64,000 nt of DNA, taken from Phellopilus nigrolimitatus (lineage: Eukaryota; Basidiomycota; Agaricomycetes; Hymenochaetales; Hymenochaetaceae). The translations under genes were made by a program, and so were the position numbers. The stretch spans positions 39,448 through 103,447 of the forward strand of contig JAJOHG010000098.1 of NCBI GenBank assembly GCA_021029095.1, in the 5' to 3' direction. Numbering within the stretch: the first letter of the stretch is position 1; every line of letters begins with the position of its first letter. The notes beneath the pieces are model-generated. The model was not told the DNA's origin, searched no databases, and worked only from the letters and a program-made list of their open reading frames with translations. Below are positions 55,093 to 64,000 of this stretch, piece after piece.

Positions 55093-56767
55093 TTAGTCAA
55101 GATACTGGATGACGACAGATTTCGCATCATTCGTCACGGAGCAGAGCGCGCCGCTGTAGAACTCCGCTTTCAGGCTGGCCACATGCGGCATGTCGAGCTC
55201 GCGGAACACTACTTCTTTCCCGCAAGAGACGGTAGCTAGGACCCACACTATGCGATCGAGGGCTCTATCGTAGGACATGATCACCGACAGACCAGCCTGT
55301 GAGGGCGGTCTCGCGATGCTCCACGTGTTAGGCTGCGGGTCTAAGGCTATGGTCGACTTTGGATGCCCACAATGCACGAGGCGTGGGAGGCCGTCGTTTG
55401 GATGTAGATCCCCTTTCTTGAACACGTCGGCTGTATTTGTGGCAGTCTCCAAGAGGAAAAAGTCTAGCATAGAGAACTCCCGAAGGGCCCCTCGTTTCAA
55501 TACGTCGAGCGACACGGTGATAGCAATGCCTTCTCGCTTTCTTTCCGCTTCGGTCTTCCAGTGGAAGGTGCAGATGGACAATCTTGCCTTCAACCAGCGC
55601 AAGTCTGGGTGAGGCCTCACAAGGCAGGTGGCGTAAGGAATGTCGCTGAGTTCCAGAATCGGCGGTGTACACAACTCAACGGCACTAGGCAGCATGTCGT
55701 ATATCGACGAAAGCAGGATGGCAACAATTGATTTTTTTTCGGAGACGTCTAGCACGCCAATGAGATAGTCGTCTATCAGATGTATGTCATTGGAAACAGT
55801 CTGCACGGGAAAGCACCGGTCAATTTTATCTCACAGGCTTTCATAGGTCGTAAATACATACACAATGGATTGTAACAGAGCGGTCTTCCTTCCAGAACGC
55901 CACGACAAGATGTCCCTTCGTGTAGGCTGCTAATACGTCACCATTTAACCTTGAAAATATCACTGAACCGTTCGTTCTGTCAAGGCCCTTAGGTTCGCAC
56001 TTGTAAAGTCGTATATCCGTCTTTCCCCGGAGACCAATGGGAAATATCGCAAGGGTTCTGGACAGTAGTAAAGCATCACTATGGCATAACAGTTTACACG
56101 TTCTATAGACGTCGAATTTCTTACCTTTCGTGGGCGTCACTGTCAGTAGATTCGCCTACCACGAGTACATGCACATCGCCGTTTACCTGCATGTCGTAGG
56201 TGAAGCTGCATACCTTCAATGTCTCCATTCCGGAGGCATCGGCCGAGGTCCAGAGACACTCGCCGTCCGCCACACTCCAGCACTGCAAGCACCCTGCAGA
56301 CCAGAGGACCAGGAGGAGCGCTCCGCCAGGGAGCAACTCCACGTCCGTACCGAACCCGTATGGTTTTCCAAGAGCACCGTCCAAGTTCGCAGACCAAATA
56401 GGGACTGTGATCTTGCGCGTGGATCGCAAGATGGGGCCGGTACAGTTGAGACGATGCCGCTGCGCGCGCACGACTAGGGTGCGCAGATCGGTTTGGCCGA
56501 GATCGCTTATGGGGACATGGCGGGGTAAATCTGGTGCATGGTCTTGATCCAAAGCATGGAGGCGTCTCAGCCAAAAGGATCTGTTGGAAACAACCTTGAG
56601 AAGAAACTTGCATGTCTGAAACAAGGAAAAAAGATGGACTCGTCATTCGGTCAGATAGACATATTGAAGACACGCACAGCCTCGAGACTCAGAACTTCCT
56701 CCAAGCCACAAAATATCGTGATTTCAAACCAAATGTCGTTCGGAACCACATAGGCGTCGAAAGGCAT
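55093..56767 (-). CDS. F-box-like hypothetical protein
   Basis: Four exons, 56678-56767, 56125-56615, 55862-56102 and 55093-55800, join in phase to 509 residues. The short first exon and the start of exon 2 encode an F-box-like motif: MPFDAYVVPNDIWFEITIFC, then LEEVLSLEA joined to TCKFLLKVVSNRSFWLRR. The rest looks like a beta-propeller-type or WD-like fold, with strands such as LLPGGALLLVLWSAGCLQCW and HLVVAFWKEDRSVTIH. This architecture is frequent in agaricomycete F-box families of unknown target. It is presumed to be an SCF ubiquitin-ligase adaptor; that is an inference. Confidence 0.75.
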
Positions 56768-57557
56768 GGGCGAATGACTCAAAAGCCATCATACATGGAG
56801 AAACATGCATATTTGTACGTCGCGCAGAGTTTGCAACAGCGCCACAACAGTTCATGGTAGACGGTTAGATGGCTACCAGCTCAAATTTGCAGTTTGAAAA
56901 CAGCAAACATGTCGGAATTCTAGAGCATTAGGATAGGTTAAACAGTGTGGCGACCATCCTCGCTTGTGGTGATCCCCACGGTTAGATGTAAAGAACATGT
57001 ATCGAGCGTGGACCGGTTGATATGCTGAAGAACCGCGGACGCGCCCGAAAGTCGAGCAGCCAGTTCGAACATACCAGGCCTTGGGTATTTATCAGTGCTT
57101 GGAAGTGGGAAACATTGGGCATAGGGTGGTCGCGTCCCCGTCTCCGTCGCCCCAGTCTGGCATGGAGAACTAGTGCGATCGCGATCCGTTTCCTGTCTGT
57201 CTTGAGACTCTGATCGCGGAACAGGTGTGAGGGACGTTGATGGGGTTAAGGGAACAGGACGAGCGGACCTACGGGAATTGTTCTTCGAGCGGAGGTTTAC
57301 GGTTAGGTATGGTTAACCAGGCACCAACGTTCTGTTTATTCAAAGAAAATATAATAAAAGAACGTATCTAATTTAAAATGGAGATTATGAGGTACAGTTA
57401 TTTTTCCCCCATGTGATTGCACAATTCTGTAGATCTGACAGACGTTGGTCAAGGTTCGGGTCACGCAGCGCGCTAGAGAAGATTACATAAGCACACTTGG
57501 AGCTGATCTCTGCATGAAATCAGCGTCAGCCACTCTGATGGACATCTATGATCCCCG
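56768..57557. other. Spacer with no recognised gene
   Basis: Divergent intergenic region. The right end carries the TATA box of the small transcription unit at 57677. Confidence 0.4.
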
Positions 57558-57564
57558 TATAAAA
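57558..57564 (+). promoter_or_regulatory. TATA box (TATAAAA)
   Basis: CCGTATAAAAGGCTCGC is a strong consensus TATA box about 113 bp before the ATG at 57677, at a distance suitable for transcription starting in the CTGCCAAC-rich leader. Confidence 0.6.
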
Positions 57565-57676
57565 GGCTCGCTGTAGTATTCTTTCACGCCCCTATCCTCT
57601 CTGCCAACACCTGCCAACTAGCCAGCAGCAGCCCAGGCTGTGACTTCACTCAATTCTGCATTCTCAATCTGCAAAC

Positions 57677-57931
57677 ATGGTCGAACAAATACCGCGCACC
57701 GCCAAATCCGTTGGCACGGTCCCCGCTTCCACATCGAACAAGTCCGACGCGAGTCATCTTGAACGAACAGAGCCTGCTCATACGGCGAGTGCTACTCAGT
57801 TGCAGGGTATAGCGAGGCGGCCAGTCGATGGTGAGTCCATCAAGTATACGCTTTCCTTGATGTGATGCTATCTAACTCCGCAATGTATTTTAGGGTCTAC
57901 GGGAGCAGTTTTCTTCCCGTGCTTTTTATAA
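57677..57931 (+). CDS. Small hypothetical protein, two exons
   Basis: Exon 1 (57677-57830, MVEQIPRTAKSVGTVPASTS... ending RRPVD) has a GTGAGT donor and joins at a TATTTTAG acceptor to exon 2 (57894-57931), giving 64 residues. It is Ser/Thr/Ala-rich with no domain or signal peptide. Support comes from the TATA box, the purine-poor leader and a clean intron of 63 nt. There is no family, so it may be non-coding or a remnant. Confidence 0.3.
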
Positions 57932-60900
57932 GCGTCAGATTCTCTGATATCGTTCGGTGTGCGAGTGTCGCACGGGACGCTCCGCACCGCAGACAAGTGC
58001 GTATCATATCCAATAATTCAGTCCGTTGTATACTCTACTCACGCACAGATACTTTGTTTTTCCAAGGCTCCCGTTCTGTTGTATTTATTACAGACTCCTT
58101 GAAAAATGCAAAGACATATCGTTTGATTGTAATGTATACATAGTCGAGAAGAAACTCGAAGGCTTTGTTCTTACAAACATTGGATTCCCAATCTCATTTC
58201 TGAAGTGTTTGAATTAAAAGCAAATGTCGATGTCTCTCATATGACTGAAATCCAACTAAATTATTGAGCTGAAATTGATTCTTCTCGTGGATACAGAGAA
58301 CACTTACGATCCACTAAGCCACACTCAAAACATGTAAATATTGTATGAATTTAGCCTATATATTGTAGTACTTATATTACGGATGTTTCTTTTTTCTTTC
58401 AGCTTTCGGAGGCGTGCAACTATGTGTATGGGCGCTTGTTGGTCCCGCGACCTCTTAGCGACTGACGGCTCGGCAGCGCTTCCGAGTCTCCGAGAAGATG
58501 AAAAAGTGATTTAAAAGAAGTACCCCGAAGTGCTCTTGTTGTGCACTCGGGCTTAGGGGTTTACTGTTGTGTTTGGGTGATCTGGCCGTCTGTCAGAGAC
58601 CGTCTTTTCTTTCTGGTGGTAGCACTTTCTTCCGGATGCCGTGTCCACCTGAAGTGACCTAAGCGCCAAACGACGACCAACATACTCTCTGCTTTTCCGG
58701 AAGCAAAATTGAACGTTCCGAGTGAGCCCAATCTTCAAGAATATCCCGGGCCTGATCGATCATTGGTACTCCGATGAGGCAAGCATCTGAAATCGAATAC
58801 TACTCGTCCATCTTTATTGCCCACTTCGATTTATAAAGCAGTGTTTTAAATTTCCAGAATGGCGACAAGACAAAAGATTGGATCATAAGAATATCAGATA
58901 ATAAAGTAATCCATCTTGAATGTTCTTAGAGACGATCTCAGACGCACTTTCCTAGAGATCGTCTCAATGTCATGCAAGGCAATCAATGGCTTCTCCATTA
59001 TCACCACATCTTAGATATGAAGTCATAACGAACGTGGTACTTCAGCTCGCGAAGTCGAACAGTGCCGAAGAACACTGCTACCACGCGCCAACTCAACTTA
59101 GTTCAGAGTTTTATCGCACTTTGGAACGGAATGCAGCATCATAAAAGCTTCCGCATCCGCGTACCTCTCATGCGGTGTTCTGAGGCACGCGAAGCGCCAC
59201 TTCTTTCTTATCTCTTGGGTGGTCTTAAAGGTCACAGGGCAAGGTAGGGCAATGTAAGTGAGATCGATCAGTATAATTGGCCTTAATTATAGATCGGGGC
59301 TTCGTAAGACTTCCGTAAGTGCAAAACACTTAAAGGGCGTTTGTCAGCAGTCGATCATTTTCTTTAGGTTCTTGTAGTGACGCTTCTAACGGATCAATGC
59401 TTTTCCCTTTCCCTTCGGGATCGAAGAGACAAAGTGTACAATCGTGAATTCAAGAAAAGGGCTTGCGATAAGGTCAGAGGACACGAAGAATAGAGCTAAA
59501 CCAAACCATGTAGCGCTGGCTGTGTGAGATGAGTTCGCTCACAATGGTGCGATACAGTACATTCGGGTTTCTCTCTGACGCGACTTATGGCAGCTTATGG
59601 CGCACACTAGGAGAATGTCGGATGCCGCACACGTGCGTGCGTCGAGCAATATGGCCCTGCAGTTTTGCTTCCGCACCTGTTCCTAGACTTTCCATCGTCG
59701 AAGCCTCGCGCCCGGCGGATAAGAGGTTTGAGATAAAAGATCTTGCCACCGATATTCGATCGAGCGAATATTTCGTTTATTTCTCAAAGTAGGTTTACTG
59801 GTCTATTTGGGCATCCTGGGATGACGTCGTTGTCTATCTATCGTCCTTGGCGCTCTCTTAGCTTGGATCTCGGAAAAAGGTCATTTGCGGTGATATGTGT
59901 CGAAGTGCTTCCTGGCATTACTCGGTAAATGTACCTCAGCTCCGAAGCTCACGCATGTTTCACTCAGCACGACCATCTAGACCTAACGTGATCCAGCTCA
60001 GTAGTTCTTGACTGCCATAAGAGTGCCAGACTGGTCATTGAATTAGGGATGAATTATCTGTACAATTGCTGTGCCGTATGATGAGGAATGGAAACGATGA
60101 TATACTGATGCCTCATTAGCCGATAATTTTGGTGGCTGCGACCGTCTGGCCCGGAGGGAATTGGTAGTGATTTTTTATGAACTCGGCACGGGCTCTGATT
60201 GCGACGCGGCGTATGTGCACGGCCAGCAGAAATCATTGACCATTTGTATGTTTTCCTCGATGTCCGGTCCGTAATTCTGTGGAGGGAATGTTAATAATCT
60301 CGTTATCGCAGTAAGGAACGACGGATGGGATGAATCTCAATGAGATGCTCACTCGTTTACATGTCCGGCTCATACAGCTTTCGGGTGCCATATGCTAACG
60401 GTCGCAAGTAATCACGACATTTGCAGTCTACCATGGCGGTGACCTGAAGTCGAGGAAGTGCTACAAATATATAAATGCGTGTCAGTGGGGCAGGAATAGT
60501 ACCCGCCTGCAGGAAGGAAGACATTACCCCGCAACGAGAAAGCGACGACCTTTTCTGTATTAACCTGCGTCAGAAATTATGGCTCAGCGGACAGAGACGA
60601 TGTACTGACGTATTCTTCGGCACATTAACGGGTTTGTCGGTTGTTCTTTCGAGGTCGATGTGAAGTGTAGCGTTGAAGCAGGTGAGGGTCCAGGACGGTT
60701 GTGGGCCTTGGGGATACTATTACTTTATAGACACAGAGCGTCTTTATATTGGAAGCCGACAGAATTTAAACGCCATCTTCCAAAAACAAGTACAAATACT
60801 TCACATCATGCGCGTGGGACGGCGACTATCCATATTGTGGCTCAGGAAGCACGTGCACGATTTGGTTGCTGACTGCTGATTCTGCGCGCGAGCTCAAGTT

Positions 60901-61364
60901 GTCCAGATAGCTAGTTAGGACAAGCAATCATGTGCCCGATTCACTTGTAGAGAAGAGCTATATACGCATGGCGGGCGAAGGATCATGCCGGAAGGTGTGA
61001 ATATCGTACCTTCGAGCGCAATATACGCACTGTATGCCGAATACTTTAGAAGCTCAATGCGTGGAGTTCCCTGTTTTTGACACACGCACTAGATTTGAGA
61101 CACGGGTCGCCGACCTGTGATCACGATCCTAGTTTTCATTTCAAGGGTTCCACAAACGCGCCGCTGCAGCGTGTTAGTCGTCAACCCGAAAAGAGAACCA
61201 TCTCGCCGCAGAGAACTAAAAATGGCTTCGCCGACTTCATGCGCCCATCAATGATTGGACTTGTTCGGGGGCTGCGGTAATAGCCATTCGGCCGTGTCTA
61301 CGCATCACACACAAAAAAATATAACACCCGTCCTATCTTGGATACTGCTCTGCGTTTGACAGCA
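57932..61364. other. Gene-poor region
   Basis: Over 3.4 kb without a gene I can support. Open stretches on both strands are short and show no domains, coding composition or splice pattern. A palindromic AGAGACGATCTCAGACG / CCTAGAGATCGTCTC pair, with GAGACGATCT inverted, lies at about 58928-58967. Confidence 0.45.
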
Positions 61365-61721
61365 ATGCCGCGAAGCTATATTGACCTGCTCACACAAGAT
61401 GCCCAATCAGTATCCATGTGTGGCATCGTTCCGACTGAGATTTGGCAGAATAAGTCATCGGCGTTGAGTTCTCTGCTTGCTCAACTTCCGAATGAAACAG
61501 CCTTCGTATTGCAAGTGAGTCGAGTGCTTAAACTCGAATCGCTGAGACTGCGATATGCGATATGCTCTATATTCGTCCACAAGAAGCCTGAAAAGCACCC
61601 GCACAGTCGTGAGAAACCAAGTGCTCGCGTCTTCTCTCGCATCTTAGAAACATCCGAAGCATTGTCTAAAGAACAGCTTTCGAGGTTTCGCGATTCCTTC
61701 CTTGACAGTTTTGGCAGTTGA
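61365..61721 (+). CDS. Hypothetical protein
   Basis: An ATG-started frame of 118 residues begins MPRSYIDLLTQDAQSVSMCG. It contains helical LSSLLAQLPNETAFVLQVSR and ends LSRFRDSFLDSFGS. Composition is plausible for a real protein, but no family is recognised and no promoter element is evident. Confidence 0.3.
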   Translation: MPRSYIDLLTQDAQSVSMCGIVPTEIWQNKSSALSSLLAQLPNETAFVLQVSRVLKLESLRLRYAICSIFVHKKPEKHPHSREKPSARVFSRILETSEALSKEQLSRFRDSFLDSFGS

Positions 61722-62320
61722 TACATATAGCGAAAGAACCAGGGCAAGAATCGGTAGCGTGTGAGTCTGCTCACTGGAAGAAAAAAAGCACCTCGGATTA
61801 CCATATGACCGATGTCCAGAGTTCTTGTCAGCTCGTGCTCTGCTCAGGTGGATGGTGCGATACTCAAGGAATAGAAGAGAAAGGCATGTGGTAATGCAGG
61901 CAAATCTGTGGGACTACATTCAAGAACCTTGGTGCAGCGGTCGCCATATCTGCGGCGTCGATAGGCAGATTCAAGCTTCCGATACGTCGCCTTCTTTGAC
62001 CACGTTTGTTCTTATTCATCTCCCGTGATTGGCATCGCTCTCGAAGTCCGTACGGATCGCGAAGCAAGGTCTGCGAAATTGAAAACATGCAGTCAGATTA
62101 ACTGGTCAGATGATACTTTGAATGTTGAAACACCTGCGGTAATTTCCGTTCGCCGCTGCGACACGTTATCTGGGCAGATAATTTACCGAGATTTGGCAGA
62201 ATAGATCAGAACTACTGCAAGTTGTGGGCCCTAAGAAGAAATCACTCGCAGGAAAAGCTTCGCAAGTGACACCCTCGTTGCATAATTCCAAAATAGAGGA
62301 GAAAAAAAACCCCCGACGCT
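61722..62320. other. Spacer downstream of GPI16
   Basis: No gene was recognised. Confidence 0.4.
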
Positions 62321-64000
62321 CTACTCGACTTTCGCCCCAACCATAGTCTTAACGCTTTCGCCTACATCGTCATTTATTTTGACTGCGACGAAACGGCGAG
62401 TAAGGAGGTTGAAGATGCTCCCGAAAATGAGTGCAATGAGCGTGCTGCTCATAATGATTACATTGTATGGCATGCTAAAGTCTGGTGTCGCGAGGTCGAC
62501 CAACACTGCCGGGGTGTATACGCGCTGCGCTGAAACGTTCGCCTCGTGTGCGGCCACAGGGACGAGCACAGCAGACGGAAGGTCCCAGCCGCGCTGTGCA
62601 TCAGGCGGATGCTCCGCGTAGCGCAGGAAGGATTTGGATACATCCATGCTTAGCTGCAGCGTTGAGGCTGCTGGAAGCGTCAATCGCGCCTCAAACAGGG
62701 TCGGACGCCCGTGAGCCTCTGGAGGCGTGTAAGCCATTCGCGCCATCAAGCCATCTGAAATCCGGTGCACCGGCATAAGATCAACCTCAGATTTTCGCTG
62801 AAGAGAGAAGACGCACTGCTTTTTCGGCCATCGACGGTAAGCTCGAGCGTGTGCAAGAAAAAGGTAACAAGCCACGGCATCGTCTCCACGTAGACAAGTT
62901 GCATTTCATATGGGCGATTGTTTTTTATTGACACGCTGAGCCGCCCGTGCGACTGGGTTGTCCCAGTCAAAGTGCGACTGACTTCAAAGTCGGTTAGCGG
63001 AGATCGAGGTACATCCAAGGCTGTTTTGTCGTAAGCTTTGGTTTCGTAAAGGAAAGAAGCCCACCTACGATAAGAAAAGGAATCCTCTTTCGGAAAGTGG
63101 ATGGAGATATCCAATGGTTGATCTCGCACTATAGATCTGTTCGCTTAGAGGAATTGACCGAAAGCATCGCATATGACCGACCTGCCGTAACATCGAAGAT
63201 ACCAACTTGGCCATGTAGAATGGACGGCTCAGGAGTTATTGAGTACATCACGTCTTGAGGTAAAGTTACTTCGATCTTGCTATCTGTCGCGACAGGACAG
63301 GCCTTTGTAATCGTCCGGTCAAATAGTGAACGTAAAGAGAAGTCTGCAGAAAGATTAACGCAGATATCGAAGATGCGAATCAGTTACACACCTCGCTTCT
63401 TCAATGTCGATAACCGCACGGGATCCAACACGGCCTGGAAGCTCAACTGGAGCGTCACACCATCTTTCTCGCTCCACGTCACATGAATCCCCATACCGTG
63501 CCAATCCGCATCGAACAGCCGGTGCGGGTTCAATAGCCTCGCGATTCCTGCTGACGATTTGCATGGCAATAGCTTGAGAAACGGGGTCAAGTTCTCGGTG
63601 CACACGTGCTCGGAAGGCAGCGAGGCGTGGCGAAGCCTATGTGATTCGTTGGGGCTGAGGCGCGGAAGCATACCCTCGGGGCTGAATGCATACGCAGGAG
63701 AAGTCGTTCGTAACTCATCTAACGAGCCGATGGAGGCACAGAATAAGCCGGAAAGAGCATTTCGAAGGCCTTTCCACCTATCATCGACGCTAGGAAAACG
63801 TAAATTAGCTGAGGGATTCTTGACCAGAATTAAACTGTAGAGGTGGCAGGCACAGATTTACGAAAGCACAGATTGAAATCCACAGATGCGTCACATTTGT
63901 AATTTGGGATCTCTTGATGTCGAAAATCAAAAGTGTTAAAGAAAGAAAAGCGCCGAATATGACTAGGACCACGGGTAACCAACGTGCACCATGATCTAAC
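62321..64000 (-). CDS. GPI16: GPI transamidase subunit Gpi16/PIG-T, 5' end outside the window
   Basis: Five minus-strand exons are resolved and join in phase: 63390-63789, 63182-63302, 63069-63128, 62817-63035 and 62321-62754. Signatures are LRNALSGLFCASIGSLDELR, then LPSEHVCTENLTPFLKLLPC and LLNPHRLFDADWHGMGIHV. The C-terminal half has YVETMPWLVTFFLHTLEL, FLRYAEHPPDAQRGWDLPS and DLATPDFSMPYNVII, followed by the transmembrane helix ending FGSIFNLLTRR. Gpi16 is the ER-luminal subunit of the complex that attaches GPI anchors to proteins. The exon at 63789 starts with one leftover base, so at least one upstream exon must lie beyond it; the N-terminal signal and first exons are right of the window edge or unresolved in 63790-64000. 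Confidence 0.93.

Overview
The window is nuclear DNA from a filamentous basidiomycete, most likely an Agaricomycete. The coding genes are cut by many 48-65 nt GT-AG introns and a few GC-AG introns. The gene set is fungal: Vts1, Bub2, RNase H1, a calpain with a ZZ finger, EB1/Mal3, ATP synthase subunit f, Gpi16/PIG-T, RTA1-like proteins, F-box-like proteins and NACHT-WD40 NLR-like receptors. I saw no tRNA, rRNA or CRISPR. Exon borders were deduced by hand from splice sites and reading phase.

Layout. 0.3-7.1 kb holds an F-box-like gene, VTS1 and a short-chain dehydrogenase (SDR). 5.6-32 kb is a large imperfect tandem duplication. The ancestral order SDR - NLR - alpha/beta hydrolase - BUB2 occurs twice. 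Unit 1 (about 5.6-19.2 kb) has an intact SDR, an intact NLR-A, a deleted hydrolase, inserted gene debris that includes a glutamyl-tRNA synthetase pseudogene, and a broken BUB2. Unit 2 (about 19.7-31.95 kb) has a broken SDR, an intact NLR-B, an apparently intact hydrolase and an intact BUB2. Single-copy neighbours VTS1 and RNH1 flank the pair. 34.8-43.6 kb is an RTA1-like membrane protein cluster: one remnant, two complete genes, and a third whose 5' end lies in a small inverted segment. Between them is a repeat-rich spacer with a hairpin and a tandem repeat. 43.85-57 kb returns to ordinary genes: a 2OG-oxygenase-like protein, an F-box pseudogene, a calpain, EB1, ATP17 and an F-box-like gene. 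57-61.3 kb is nearly gene-free. 62.3 kb to the right edge is GPI16, which runs off the window.

The accessory highlight is the NLR pair. Both have the same 11-exon structure: a C2-like N-terminal region, a helical region, a NACHT ATPase and WD40 repeats. NLR-B carries 14 nearly identical 42-residue WD repeats, enough for two seven-bladed propellers, while NLR-A has five. Variation between repeats is concentrated at a few positions, the pattern known from fungal HET-E/HET-D type incompatibility receptors. A 448-bp hAT-like MITE with an 8-bp target duplication sits in the 3' end of NLR-A and supplies its last 33 codons and stop. NLR-B preserves the empty site.

Housekeeping genes here (VTS1, BUB2, RNH1, EB1, ATP17, GPI16, calpain) look intact and functionally independent. 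The duplicated block and RTA1 cluster are the fast-evolving parts.
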